Notes: generated by a model not told the origin, from the sequence alone. DNA of 28,008 bases from JAAYQU01 sp037441445 (GCA_037441445.1 JBBISE010000028.1:1-28008), one strand, 5' to 3'. Positions 1-8,612 are shown, numbered from the stretch's first letter. A program made the numbers and translations.

Positions 1-22
1 GTTTATTCAAATGCAATACACT

Positions 23-44
23 AAAAAAAAGAGGCTGCCTTTTT
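23..44 (-). terminator. Weak possible terminator for the PQQ-repeat gene
   Basis: Nine bases past the TGA on the minus strand, an imperfect A/G-rich arm (44-38) faces a CCTC arm and runs into eight T residues (30-23). The stem is short, with a mismatch and a three-base loop, so this is only a tentative call. Confidence 0.3.
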
Positions 45-52
45 AGACATCC

Positions 53-922
53 TCACACATACGATATTTTATGTACTTTTCTCCACAGTTCTTTATTGGT
101 GGTCATGTCGTATGCAATGAAATTCATTTTCCAGTTTGGCAAATCAGCACCAAGAATGGACTAAAACGTGGATGTTTCACCTTGCAGCAAGACATACATA
201 TTCTTCTCGGGAATGTTAATCATTATAGAGTGTTTTCTGTCAGCAAGATATTTCTTCTTGTTGAAGTACGTGTCTATATCAGGAACTTCTTTTCCTTCAT
301 TTGTAGTAAGATAAATTGCGTCATCCTTACCCAGGTTAACTTTTACCAAGTCGTAATAGGCCATTATAAAACTATCGAAATGCTTGGCTTTGCCCGATAA
401 GTCAAACTCTTTGCTCCAAATAACGTCCCCGTTAAAAACATTTACGAAGTCCACTTTTTCTTTCGTGGGTAGAATTACGCCTTTCGTTTCAGCGTCGTAA
501 TAATTTATAAATCCTTCTGAAAGTTCGTATTTCCCGAAGTCGGAAACATACTTGTCACTTTTCCACAAAAGTTTTCCGGTGTTTCCATCAATGAAAATCT
601 TTGGAGCAACCCCTTTTCGGGAATCCTCATCGAAAAGTAAAATAACGTTAGCATGTTTGTTCCAAAGTTGGTTCGAGAACTTTTTATCTCCAAACTCCTT
701 TTCAAAATTTACCTACCAAAGAATTTTTCCTGTTGTTCCATCGAACATGAGCATGTCTGTTTTCGATGAACATAAGAAAAATTTAAAATCCGAGGTGTGT
801 TGGTAATACTGCACCGAAGGTTTGAAGGGCAGTTCTACTTTGTGCAGGGTCTTGAAATTGTCGGCTGAATAAAGGTATGCACTGAAAAACAATGCAATAG
901 CCATGAATAGGTTTTTCTTCAT
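53..922 (-). pseudogene. Secreted PQQ-repeat (BamB-like) protein interrupted by two in-frame TAG codons
   Basis: Read as one frame from ATG at 922 to TGA at 55-53, this is 289 codons with TAG at codon 70 (715-713) and codon 254 (163-161). The N-terminus is a Sec signal peptide (MKKNLFMAIALFFSAYLYSA). PQQ/beta-propeller blade endings of the type G-x-LW lie on both sides of the stops: DGTTGKILW just before the first, DGNTGKLLW and NGDVIW between them, and TTNKELWRKV after the second. The frame never shifts, and protein-like sequence continues through each stop to the TGA. It therefore looks like one gene with two nonsense codons rather than several ORFs. PQQ-repeat propellers are usually periplasmic scaffolds or binding proteins; at 289 residues this one is short for a full eight-blade propeller. 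The family assignment rests on blade motifs only. It could be a decaying gene, sequence error, or a read-through gene. Confidence 0.7.
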
Positions 923-1249
923 AACAGAATCATTTTAGTTTTATTTGTTTGATTTGATTAAAAGTAACCTGTTTACTTTTCTTTGGTAAAACTACCTCTG
1001 GTTCAATTACGAATCAATACCACGAAAGTAGTAATTTGATTGGTGGGCAACTCGACTACAGCAGCCGGGTGTGTAAAGATTATTTACAACCAGTAAACAA
1101 TCTTATCCAAATTGTCTTCAATATATGACTGAATATAAACTGTAAATAATAGTATAACAGCACAATACAGTTTTTGGCACATCTGTTGATGCAAATGCGT
1201 GGGTTAAAAACCGAAAAAAACGAGTATAAACCATAAAAATTCTAAAACA
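923..1249. other. Non-coding gap between divergent genes
   Basis: 327 bases separate the minus-strand PQQ-repeat gene from the plus-strand lipoprotein gene, so both promoters should lie here. I see no exact TAnnTTTG box for either; single-mismatch candidates occur on the minus strand (TACTTTTA, TAGTTTTA). The only clear structure is an inverted repeat at 960-980. No coding potential was recognised. Confidence 0.6.
960..980. repeat. 8-bp inverted repeat in the divergent promoter region
   Basis: AAAAGTAA (960-967) is followed by a 5-base spacer and its perfect complement TTACTTTT (973-980). It lies about 40 bp upstream of the PQQ-repeat gene start and could be an operator or a small hairpin. 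The arms are AT-rich, so chance is possible. Confidence 0.4.
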
Positions 1250-1846
1250 ATGAAAAAATCAATCATCGCCGTATTGGCAGTAGCATCAGTATTGTTCACA
1301 AGCTGTGCAAAATTTCCCCAACCAGAACTTGACGCAGCAAAAGCAGCTGTTGAGTCAGTAAAAGCAGTTGAAGGCAACCGTTATGTAGCTGATGAGTTCA
1401 ATGCTCTTCAAGACGAATTGAATGCATCTGTTACCGCGGCTGAAACTGAAAAATCAAAATTCTTCATTACACGCGATTACAAACCCGTTGTAGAGAAATT
1501 GAACGGTGTAATTGCTTCCTCAGAAGCTCTGAAAACTAAAACCGAAGAACGCAAAGCACAAGTAAGGACTGAAGTACAGGAAGCTGTTACTGCCGTTACT
1601 GCCCTTATTGCTGAAAACAAAGAATTGGTTAAAAAAGCCCCTAAAGGAAAAGAAGGAAAAGCTGCCCTTGAAGCTATTCAAAATGATATTACAGTAATTG
1701 AAGCTTCATTAAATGAAGTTAACACATTGGTTACCAATGGCGATTATTTGACAGCAAAAGATAAAGTTACTGCTGCCAAAACTAAAGCAGAATCAATTAA
1801 AGCTGAACTTGAAGCTGCAATTGCAAAAACTAAAAAACGCAGATAA
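1250..1846 (+). CDS. Coiled-coil lipoprotein, DUF4398-like
   Basis: A 198-residue protein with a lipoprotein signal peptide: MKK, a hydrophobic core, then lipobox LFTSC with acylated Cys19. The rest is Ala/Lys/Glu-rich and strongly helical. Residues about 25-90 follow a pattern (P-x-x-EL, then RYVADEF, then DYKPVVEKL) that resembles DUF4398-type envelope helical proteins. A similar pattern occurs in the N-terminal domain of the next gene's transpeptidase, so the two proteins may share a partner or location. It is probably anchored in the outer or inner membrane with the helical part in the periplasm. No enzymatic motif is visible. The leader is A/T-rich without a Shine-Dalgarno sequence, normal for Bacteroidota. 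Transcription probably ends at the hairpin at 1852-1878, so the gene is separate from the transpeptidases. Confidence 0.8.
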   Translation: MKKSIIAVLAVASVLFTSCAKFPQPELDAAKAAVESVKAVEGNRYVADEFNALQDELNASVTAAETEKSKFFITRDYKPVVEKLNGVIASSEALKTKTEERKAQVRTEVQEAVTAVTALIAENKELVKKAPKGKEGKAALEAIQNDITVIEASLNEVNTLVTNGDYLTAKDKVTAAKTKAESIKAELEAAIAKTKKRR

Positions 1847-1851
1847 TACTC

Positions 1852-1878
1852 AAACGGCAACTCTAGTTGCCGTTTTTT
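1852..1878 (+). terminator. Rho-independent terminator after the lipoprotein gene
   Basis: AAACGGCAACT (1852-1862) pairs perfectly with AGTTGCCGTTT (1865-1875), and a T run reaches 1878. It begins 5 bases after the stop codon. The two-base nominal loop means the top pairs open in practice, leaving a 9-10 bp stem. Confidence 0.85.
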
Positions 1879-1897
1879 GATTTTTTAACTACCTTTG
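1867..1897 (+). promoter_or_regulatory. Bacteroidota-type promoter for the transpeptidase pair
   Basis: TTG (1867-1869), a 20-base spacer and TACCTTTG (1890-1897) match the Bacteroidota -33/-7 consensus TTG-N17-23-TAnnTTTG. The -33 element sits inside the descending arm of the preceding terminator hairpin. The predicted start is about 60 bases before the ATG at 1964. Confidence 0.6.
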
Positions 1898-1963
1898 CCC
1901 CAAGCCTCCGGTTTCTAAAATTGGGGGCTTTGTTTAATTACAATTTCTAAATTTTCTGTTTTT

Positions 1964-3088
1964 ATGCGTATTTGGTTTAAAGGAAACCGGAAAATATATC
2001 TTACGCTTATTATTGTTGCTGCATCAGCGACCATTCTATGGTCTATTGATATGCTTTCCGACAAGCCACCCCACGAAAGTATTGAAAACAGCAGGCATTT
2101 AATCAGCAAAGCCCGTAGGGAACAAGCCGAAAAATATGCATCCCGAGAATTGATTGAAGCTGAAAAGAGTTGGGGAAAAGCAATTGATGAGTGGAAAAAG
2201 CAAAATGAAAAAGCGATGGCTTTTCGCGATTTTTCAAAAGTTAACAAGTTGTCGCACGATGCTGCCCAAAAAGCCAAATCAGCCATTGACAAAGCAAAGA
2301 AAACAAGAAAAAGTTTAGCCGAGGAGCTATCCGAATCCCTTAAACAATTGAAGATTGATGCGGACCTTGTTGACAACCTCAGCCAAAAATTACCTGTAAA
2401 TCATAAGATTAGAGAAAAACTTACACCAGAAAAGCTTCAGCTTTCTGAAGCTCAGGAATTATTTAACAGACAAGAATACCTTCATTCACAAAAGATTATT
2501 GTCTCTATTAAACCAAAAATTGAGCATTTAAAAAAGCAAACCATTGAAATTGTTAAAGAATATTTCTCTTATTTCAATACCTGGAAAAGCCAACAGGAAG
2601 AAATGATTAAACATTCGAAAGAAAATCAGTGTGTTGCACTGGTGGTTGACAAATTTTCGCGAATTTGTCTGGTTTACAAATCGGGAAAACTGATTCATGA
2701 ATTCGAGGCCGAACTTGGCGCAAATTGGATAGGATTTAAACGTTATAAAGGAGACATGGCCACACCAGAAGGCCTATACCATATTACAAAAAGAAAAACC
2801 GGAAAATCAACAAAATATCACAAAGCCCTACTCATAAACTACCCAAACGATGATGATAAAAAAAGGTTTGTTGAAGCCAAGGCCAAGAAACAAATACCAG
2901 CCAGGGCCGACATTGGTGGTTTAATAGAAATACATGGTCATGGTGGAAGGGGGGCCGATTGGACGGAGGGATGTGTTGCCCTTGAAAATAAAGACATGGA
3001 CAAGCTTTTTTCCTTGTGCCCGGAGGGTACCCGATTAGCCATTGTGGGATCCTTAAAGCCTTTTTCTGAAGTTACCGGATTAGAATAA
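1964..3088 (+). CDS. YkuD L,D-transpeptidase with N-terminal helical domain
   Basis: A 374-residue envelope enzyme. Residues about 10-30 form a single membrane anchor. Residues 40-200 are a charged helical/coiled-coil region with the DUF4398-like pattern also seen in the neighbouring lipoprotein (KYASREL ... FRDFSKVNKL). Residues about 220-365 are a YkuD catalytic domain. Its signature runs IEIHGHGGRGADWTEGCVAL, with catalytic Cys337 and the upstream His of the HG motif. Family members either form 3-3 peptidoglycan crosslinks or attach proteins to peptidoglycan through an acyl-Cys intermediate, and some instead hydrolyse; substrate and direction cannot be read here. The HG-to-Cys spacing is the compact form. 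It is followed 54 bases later by a second YkuD gene on the same strand, probably in one transcript. Confidence 0.88.
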   Translation: MRIWFKGNRKIYLTLIIVAASATILWSIDMLSDKPPHESIENSRHLISKARREQAEKYASRELIEAEKSWGKAIDEWKKQNEKAMAFRDFSKVNKLSHDAAQKAKSAIDKAKKTRKSLAEELSESLKQLKIDADLVDNLSQKLPVNHKIREKLTPEKLQLSEAQELFNRQEYLHSQKIIVSIKPKIEHLKKQTIEIVKEYFSYFNTWKSQQEEMIKHSKENQCVALVVDKFSRICLVYKSGKLIHEFEAELGANWIGFKRYKGDMATPEGLYHITKRKTGKSTKYHKALLINYPNDDDKKRFVEAKAKKQIPARADIGGLIEIHGHGGRGADWTEGCVALENKDMDKLFSLCPEGTRLAIVGSLKPFSEVTGLE

Positions 3089-3142
3089 ACCGTTCAATTA
3101 GCAAACCACCTATCTGCAAAGATATTAAAACACATCATCAGC

Positions 3143-3871
3143 ATGGATTCGACAGTTTCAACATTTTCAAATGACCGTAAATCCAATTCAGAAAAGTCTC
3201 ATCTGGCTCGATGGATATTTGCGTTATTCCTTATTGTTACTTCCTTTGGAACAATCATGTTGGGTTTTTACCATGCTGAACAATTCAAAGAAAAAGCCTT
3301 TCTTCTTGTGTCCATCCCTGATTCCTATTCCGACATTCAAAATCCGGATACAATTTTTCTTAAGAAAGAAATTGTAAAAATAAGCAGAGCTGTTTCCGAA
3401 TCCCAAAAGCGTTTGCAATCACTTACTCCCCAAGAGCCATACTTCATTGTCAATACCACCCAAAACACATTTGTTTTAAGATCAAGAAAAAAAATTCTAC
3501 GCCAAGGTCTTTGTTCAACAGGAAGTTATACTCTTCTACATGCGGGCGACGACAAGCAGTTTATTTTTAAAACACCCAAGGGCATGTTTCGAATTCAGGG
3601 AAAAGTGACAGACCCCGTTTGGATTAAACCTGACTGGGCTTTCATTGAAGAAGGATTACCAATCCCACCCAAAGGATCGCCAGACAGATATGAATCAGGA
3701 ACATTGGGCGATTATGCCATGAGCCTTGGGCAGGGTTATTTAATACACGGAACTCTCTATCAGCGTTTTTTGGGAATGCCCGTGACGCATGGATGCATAC
3801 GATTGGGCGACGATGATTTAAAAGCAGCCTATAAAGCTTTGGAAATAGGGTCAAAGGTTTTTATTTATTGA
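3143..3871 (+). CDS. Membrane-anchored YkuD L,D-transpeptidase
   Basis: 242 residues: a short cytoplasmic tail, one transmembrane helix at about residues 23-42, a linker, then a YkuD domain from about residue 97 to the end. The active site reads YLIHGT followed by PVTHGCIRLGDDDL, which is the classical H-G ... S/T-H-G-C-I/V-R signature with catalytic Cys218. The preceding strand elements (FIVNTTQNTFVLR, TPKGMFRI) also fit the fold. It acts in the periplasm on peptidoglycan. This domain is closer to the canonical family than that of the gene upstream, so the pair look like distinct paralogues rather than a recent duplication. The stop lies 5 bases from the stop of the convergent QueD gene, leaving no room for an independent terminator. 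Confidence 0.88.
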   Translation: MDSTVSTFSNDRKSNSEKSHLARWIFALFLIVTSFGTIMLGFYHAEQFKEKAFLLVSIPDSYSDIQNPDTIFLKKEIVKISRAVSESQKRLQSLTPQEPYFIVNTTQNTFVLRSRKKILRQGLCSTGSYTLLHAGDDKQFIFKTPKGMFRIQGKVTDPVWIKPDWAFIEEGLPIPPKGSPDRYESGTLGDYAMSLGQGYLIHGTLYQRFLGMPVTHGCIRLGDDDLKAAYKALEIGSKVFIY

Positions 3872-3876
3872 AGATG

Positions 3877-4329
3877 TCAATCGTTATCGGAGGCAAACCA
3901 TTCCGTGTAACTTGTGGCTGTTTCATAAAGTTTTATGCTGTGTAGCCTGACGTGATTTGGCAATTCCTTTTCAATGACCCGGGAAAAATCAGAAACAAGG
4001 TTCTCGCATGTTGGCTCATAGGGTTTTAAAATTAACTTACCGGTATATGTTTCAAGAAATGAACCATTATAGGCGTCTTCAGAAACCATTAAGCCGTGGT
4101 CAAGCGGTTCAACTATTAATCTGTGGATAATTCTTTTTAATTCCCCAAAATCAATGAGCATCCCTTTTTGCGGACTGTCTTTCGTTTCACATGGTTTTCC
4201 TATAATTGTCACAAACAATTTGTAACTATGCCCATGGATGTTTCTGCATCCACCCTGATGGTATTTGAGTAAATGGGACATTTCGAATGAGAACTCCTTG
4301 GTAATCCGAACGGTATTTCTTTTTTCCAT
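3877..4329 (-). CDS. queD: 6-carboxytetrahydropterin synthase / PTPS family (QueD-like)
   Basis: 150 residues of the PTPS/QueD T-fold family. The bacterial enzyme converts 7,8-dihydroneopterin triphosphate to 6-carboxy-5,6,7,8-tetrahydropterin in queuosine/7-deazaguanine synthesis. Zinc ligands are visible as His19 (FEMSH) and His32/His34 in the C-x3-HGH motif, with the nucleophile Cys28 present. The DFGELK, LDH (Asp77-His78), PTCEN (Glu109) and ETATSYTEW (Glu136) motifs follow in the expected order. The C-x3-HGH spacing favours QueD over eukaryotic-type PTPS. There is a longer-than-usual loop between LDH and PTCEN. No other queuosine gene is present nearby. It faces the transpeptidase gene tail to tail. 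Confidence 0.85.
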   Translation of the reverse strand: MEKRNTVRITKEFSFEMSHLLKYHQGGCRNIHGHSYKLFVTIIGKPCETKDSPQKGMLIDFGELKRIIHRLIVEPLDHGLMVSEDAYNGSFLETYTGKLILKPYEPTCENLVSDFSRVIEKELPNHVRLHSIKLYETATSYTEWFASDND

Positions 4330-4356
4330 ACTTTTATCCTTTTATTTTGGAACATG

Positions 4357-4364
4357 CAAAGGTA
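4357..4364 (-). promoter_or_regulatory. -7 box of the queD promoter
   Basis: The minus strand reads TACCTTTG, an exact TAnnTTTG box, 28 bases before the ATG at 4329. No TTG is found at the expected -33 distance, so this is a half-match. Confidence 0.45.
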
Positions 4365-4439
4365 TAAATTTAGTGGTTCTAAAGATTCGCCGTTCGGAAA
4401 TGACTGATTGATAAACTAAAATTATTTAGGACAAAACGC

Positions 4440-4546
4440 AAATCTTTTGCTATATTGCAAAAAATTTAGATTGGATGAACCGCAAACACGGTTGTCCTCT
4501 GTTTTGTTGTAAATGTTCATCTGAACGATTTATTGCAAAAGATTTT
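4440..4546 (+). promoter_or_regulatory. Inverted-repeat-rich leader of the TPR-SpoIIE gene
   Basis: AAATCTTTTGC (4440-4450) is exactly complementary to GCAAAAGATTT (4535-4545); one more mismatch-tolerant step gives 14 of 15. Between the arms lie AACCG-N6-CGGTT (4478-4493) and GTTCA-TC-TGAAC (4515-4526). A near -7 box, TAGATTGG (4467-4474), one mismatch from TAnnTTTG, is inside the span. The elements may therefore be DNA operators around the promoter rather than one folded leader RNA. No known riboswitch class was recognised. Confidence 0.35.
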
Positions 4547-4576
4547 AGAACAGGCTGACTAAACAATACAATACAC

Positions 4577-7075
4577 ATGAGGACATATTCTTTTCTTCTA
4601 CTAGTCATTTTATCTTTAGGATTTTTGCCTATCGCAAATTCTCAAAGAAACGCAATTGATAGTCTAACCAAAGCAATAAAGAATGAACCAGATGACTCGC
4701 TAAAGGTATTTGGGTACATTCAGTTAGGGGATATGTATCTTAAAACAGCACCAGACTCAAACCGATATTACACAGAAAAAGCCATTGAATTGTTAAAAAG
4801 GGTTTCCATTAACGATCGTTCTGAGTATCTTCGGTTGCAAGAAGGCCATTTTCTATTCCGGATAGGAGACACATACCTTTTGGAAAAAAAATATGAAAAG
4901 GCTGTTGAATATTATCATAAATCAGTAAAAGCGTTCGAGGTTTTCACTCGTTCCAACAACAAGGATATCAATTTAGAAGCGAAAAAGGGTATCGTTAACG
5001 GTTATTTCTTCCTGGGTCGTGTTTTCGCTGAGAAAGAAAATTCGGATAAAGCCATAGAATTTTACAATGAATCAATTAAAATCAGGCAAGAGATATCAGA
5101 TTTTTCTGGAATAGCCAGATGCCTTAACAATATAGGTATTGTTTACTACTACCAGGGCGATTTTGATAGTGCCATCGAAGCTTACCAAAAATCAATAAAA
5201 ATAAGAGAACAGTTAGGTGACAACAACGCAATAGCCAATTGCTTTACAAACATGGGCTTGATCTTTACCGATCAGGGAAAATTTGACAAAGCTTTAGAAA
5301 GCTACATCAATGCCTTAAAAATAAAGGAAGAATTGCTGGACAACAACGGTATAGCCCATTGCTACAACAACATTGGCAACTTGTATGCCGATCAGGGTAG
5401 TACAGAAAAGGCCATTGAATATTACATGAAGGCCTTGAAAATAAGAGAGGATCTTAACGACAAGGAAGGAATGTCCGGATCCTACACCAACATTGGTCTG
5501 GCGCATTCCGAATTAAAAGACTACAACAAAGCAATTGAATTTTACCAATTAGCTTTGCCTATTTATTCCGAGCTAAATGATAACATAGGAGTTGCTGACA
5601 ACTATAACAACATGGGTCTTGTGTATAAAAACACAGGAGACCTTCCTAAGGCGATCGATTATTTCGAAAAATCATTAAAAATACGGGAAAAACTTGGCGA
5701 TGTGCATGGTATAGCTGCAGTTACTTCAAATATTTCCGGGTTACACCTCTTAATTGCTAATCAAAAATTGAAAAGTGGGTTTTCGGAGCAGGCAAACAAT
5801 CACCGTCAATTATCGTTAGCGTATGGACTCAAGGCTTGGGATATAGCCGTTAAAACAGGTTCCTTAACAATACAGAAATCAATTACAGAAGGATTGATTG
5901 ACACATACAAAGCTTTGGGTAATGTTAACAAGGCCTTTGAATTTGCTGAACAACTAATAGAAATTCGCGATAGCTTATACAAAGCAGAAAAAACAGAGGT
6001 TTTGGCCGAAATGGAAACCCGCTACAAGACAGAGAAAAAGCAGCAAGAAATAGAAAATCAAAAACTACAGATAGAAAACCAAAGGTTGGCTATCCTTAAT
6101 GCTAAATCCGATACACTTCGACAAAGGATATATGTTGCAGTTTTGGTTTTAGCACTTATTGTAGTAGCCATTTTTGCCGGGTACATTTACCAAAGTAAAT
6201 TAAAACAACTAGAGATAAACAAATTACTCCTTCAGCTTAATGCGGAAATTCTGCAACAAAAGGAAGAAATAATTACCCAAAATGAGGAGATTGATTCGCA
6301 GAATCAGAAAATCACGAGTAGCATAGAATATGCCGGATTAATTCAACAATCAGTTCTTACAGACGTTAAATCCATTGAAGCCGTTTTTAAACAATTTCTT
6401 CTTTTTTACAGACCCTGCGAGATTGTTAGTGGCGATTTTTATTTAATAAAACAAAACGAAGACTCTATTTATATTGCCGTTGCTGATTGCACCGGACATG
6501 GTGTACCAGGTGCATTGATTAGCATGCTTGGGTATGCTTTCTTAAATGAAATTATTCACCGTAAGATTGGATCGCATGCAAACTTAGCTCTTGAAGAAAT
6601 GAGGGCTAAGGTAAAAGAGTCTCTTAACCAAACAGGAAAAAGATCGGATCAGGACGATGGGATAGAGATTGCATTTTGCATTATTAACAAAGCCACTTTG
6701 AAGTTGAGTTACTCAGGAGCAAATATACCGCTTTGGTTAGTGCGCCACGAAGACAATGAACTAGAACCTGTTCTGGAAATTCTGGAGCCCGATCCACAGC
6801 CTGTTGGCATATATGTAAAAGAAAAACCATTTACGGAAAAAACGATACAGTTGTACGAGGGCGATATCCTTTACGTATTTACTGACGGTCTGATTTCGCA
6901 GTTCGGTGGGCCAAAAGGTGGCCGTTTTATGGAGAAGCAGTTGCGGGAATTAATTCTAAAAAGCAGTCATTTAGACATGCAAGCCCAATCGGAAAATTTA
7001 GAGCGCACCTTCAATGAATGGAAGGGCGCAAACGAACAAATTGACGATGTGTTGGCATTAGGTGTAAGAATTTAA
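4577..7075 (+). CDS. TPR-repeat SpoIIE-type protein phosphatase
   Basis: An 832-residue sensor. A signal peptide (about residues 1-22) is followed by tetratricopeptide repeats (about 35-420). At least six consecutive units of 40 residues, about 120 bp per unit between 5110 and 5730, share the pattern (Y/T)NNIG...Y..QG...KAIE(Y/F)Y.KALKIRE. Residues 480-515 are coiled coil, 517-538 a transmembrane helix, and 545-580 a second coiled coil. Residues about 590-832 are a PP2C-like SpoIIE domain. Metal-binding signatures GDFY (about residue 618) and ADCTGHGVPGA (635-645) are intact. The TPRs are periplasmic and the phosphatase cytosolic, so it probably dephosphorylates an anti-sigma-factor antagonist or similar in response to an envelope signal. 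No anti-sigma or STAS gene is adjacent, so its partner lies elsewhere. It ends 6 bases from the convergent glycosyltransferase gene. Confidence 0.88.
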   Translation: MRTYSFLLLVILSLGFLPIANSQRNAIDSLTKAIKNEPDDSLKVFGYIQLGDMYLKTAPDSNRYYTEKAIELLKRVSINDRSEYLRLQEGHFLFRIGDTYLLEKKYEKAVEYYHKSVKAFEVFTRSNNKDINLEAKKGIVNGYFFLGRVFAEKENSDKAIEFYNESIKIRQEISDFSGIARCLNNIGIVYYYQGDFDSAIEAYQKSIKIREQLGDNNAIANCFTNMGLIFTDQGKFDKALESYINALKIKEELLDNNGIAHCYNNIGNLYADQGSTEKAIEYYMKALKIREDLNDKEGMSGSYTNIGLAHSELKDYNKAIEFYQLALPIYSELNDNIGVADNYNNMGLVYKNTGDLPKAIDYFEKSLKIREKLGDVHGIAAVTSNISGLHLLIANQKLKSGFSEQANNHRQLSLAYGLKAWDIAVKTGSLTIQKSITEGLIDTYKALGNVNKAFEFAEQLIEIRDSLYKAEKTEVLAEMETRYKTEKKQQEIENQKLQIENQRLAILNAKSDTLRQRIYVAVLVLALIVVAIFAGYIYQSKLKQLEINKLLLQLNAEILQQKEEIITQNEEIDSQNQKITSSIEYAGLIQQSVLTDVKSIEAVFKQFLLFYRPCEIVSGDFYLIKQNEDSIYIAVADCTGHGVPGALISMLGYAFLNEIIHRKIGSHANLALEEMRAKVKESLNQTGKRSDQDDGIEIAFCIINKATLKLSYSGANIPLWLVRHEDNELEPVLEILEPDPQPVGIYVKEKPFTEKTIQLYEGDILYVFTDGLISQFGGPKGGRFMEKQLRELILKSSHLDMQAQSENLERTFNEWKGANEQIDDVLALGVRI

Positions 7076-7081
7076 TGGGGT

Positions 7082-8584
7082 TTACGGCTTTCGATTAAAA
7101 ATACCGTAGCATTTCTCGACAAGCAATTTTAGAACTGAACCTGAAGAGATAAAAACAAGGGATAGGACAGGCAAGGAGTATCGCTCTTCGATCCCCCGTT
7201 GGAAATAGATTAGGTATAAGATATATAAAACGGGTACCATTGCCACAATTGTTTTTTGGGTTACGTTCATTTTCATAAACAGGGCAAAAAAGAGAAGAAC
7301 AAATACGCCTGAGTGTACCGTAAAACAAAGTGTTCTTAATAATTCCATTAAAACATGTCCCCGAAAGCTTCTTTGAAAAATATAGAGCGAAAGATTTGAA
7401 TGAAATGCAAGATTTTTATAAACTTTTAATGGCGCTGCTATGTTATGAAGGAGCCAATGATTATGGCGAAACTCAGCGGTCATTCCTTTCAGCTTTTTAA
7501 TCGTTTTGGCTTCCATTTCCGGAATTTCCTTGGGCATAGGTAGTTGGTTATCAAAATAATAACGTTGGTGGTGTATTGATTTCTCGTAATCTTGCAACAC
7601 ATCCGTTATTCTTACCTCTCCAAAGTGGTCTATTACTTCCTTTGGGAAAGCTTTTATTATGTTGTTTATTTCAACAGAAGCATCTTCGCCCTGAATTGCT
7701 TTGGTCCAGAATGGAACCATATAGCCATGAAAACGGGATCCTTCCTCACCCCAGCTTTTGCAAAGCTCCCAGAATGCTTGATGTGTCGGGCGAAAACACG
7801 AATTTGAATTTTCTGTATAATAGATAGGGTACAATCCCGTGTAACCGCCGATAATTGAAAAACATCTTATTTGCCAGGCTGTTATCAGACTTGCTGAAAC
7901 TATGCCGGTAATGATTATCATATAAGCCAGTTTTTTGGGTTTATCCCGGAAATCGAAATAGATGGACACCGGAATTGCCAGTCCAATTATGCCAAGTACA
8001 GGTCGGGTAAAAAGCGCTATGGAAAAAACCAAGGAAGCTCCAATGTAGTTCGTCAATTTTTGTTTCCGGTTTTCTGTTTTTCCTGCTCTTAAAAGCAAAA
8101 AGGAATAGAGTATCACCAGCATAGGAGTAACCCCTTCTGTAAGCGAATAATAAACAAAGCCTGATGAAATTCCTGTGGCACCATACAATGCTGTTAGTAA
8201 CAAAGACCACCGCTTACTTCCAAGAACATAAAAAGAACAATAGAACAACAGCAGGACAGTAATAAAGAATAAACAGAGTTGGACGATTTTGAGTGCAAAA
8301 AGAATATTCTGTGTTCCAAAGATTTTTCCCAACACGGCAATAATAAAAGAATATCCGGGCGAACGCGCAAGAAAAGCGCCCATTCCTGGTGAATTGTCCC
8401 TCAATTGCCCGCATTCTATAAAATTAATGGCAGGTCGAATATAACTAATATCGTCGGCTGTTATCACCGTCTCGTTGTCGCGGAGTTGTATTCCGTCAGT
8501 GCTCAAAGCCCGAATGTTTACTTCGTTGGCCAAGTAAGCCAATAGTGTGGAAATGGTTGCAACGATTAAAGCTAATTGTTTCAC
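7082..8584 (-). CDS. GT-C-type membrane glycosyltransferase (ArnT/PMT-like)
   Basis: 500 residues with about ten hydrophobic helices. After the first helix, a loop carries TADDISYI with paired Asp44/Asp45, followed by RSPGYSFIIAVLGKIFG. This is the arrangement of GT-C enzymes, in which an acidic residue in the first extracytoplasmic loop is catalytic and the sugar donor is polyprenyl-phosphate linked. The acceptor is unknown. The start is GTG at 8584; a stop (TGA at 8605-8603) seven codons upstream in this frame leaves no ATG alternative. The gap to the receiver gene upstream is 28 bases, so it is probably co-transcribed with the kinase and receiver genes. Family confidence is good; function is not specified. 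Confidence 0.75.
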   Translation of the reverse strand: MKQLALIVATISTLLAYLANEVNIRALSTDGIQLRDNETVITADDISYIRPAINFIECGQLRDNSPGMGAFLARSPGYSFIIAVLGKIFGTQNILFALKIVQLCLFFITVLLLFYCSFYVLGSKRWSLLLTALYGATGISSGFVYYSLTEGVTPMLVILYSFLLLRAGKTENRKQKLTNYIGASLVFSIALFTRPVLGIIGLAIPVSIYFDFRDKPKKLAYMIIITGIVSASLITAWQIRCFSIIGGYTGLYPIYYTENSNSCFRPTHQAFWELCKSWGEEGSRFHGYMVPFWTKAIQGEDASVEINNIIKAFPKEVIDHFGEVRITDVLQDYEKSIHHQRYYFDNQLPMPKEIPEMEAKTIKKLKGMTAEFRHNHWLLHNIAAPLKVYKNLAFHSNLSLYIFQRSFRGHVLMELLRTLCFTVHSGVFVLLFFALFMKMNVTQKTIVAMVPVLYILYLIYFQRGIEERYSLPVLSLVFISSGSVLKLLVEKCYGIFNRKP

Positions 8585-8612
8585 AAATTGACAATTAATT
8601 GATCAAGAATCA

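Noticed and set aside
505..705. Separate 66-codon ORF between the two halves of the PQQ-repeat gene
   Set aside because: It is in a different frame from the blade motifs, which continue uninterrupted in the main frame through this stretch.
1915..2376. 153-codon minus-strand ORF opposite the first transpeptidase
   Set aside because: The Ser/Phe/Leu-rich translation is the antisense shadow of a Lys/Glu/Ala coiled coil.
5110..5730. 120-bp tandem DNA repeat
   Set aside because: The periodicity comes from diverged 40-residue TPR units in the protein; the nucleotide copies are too different to be a separate repeat element.
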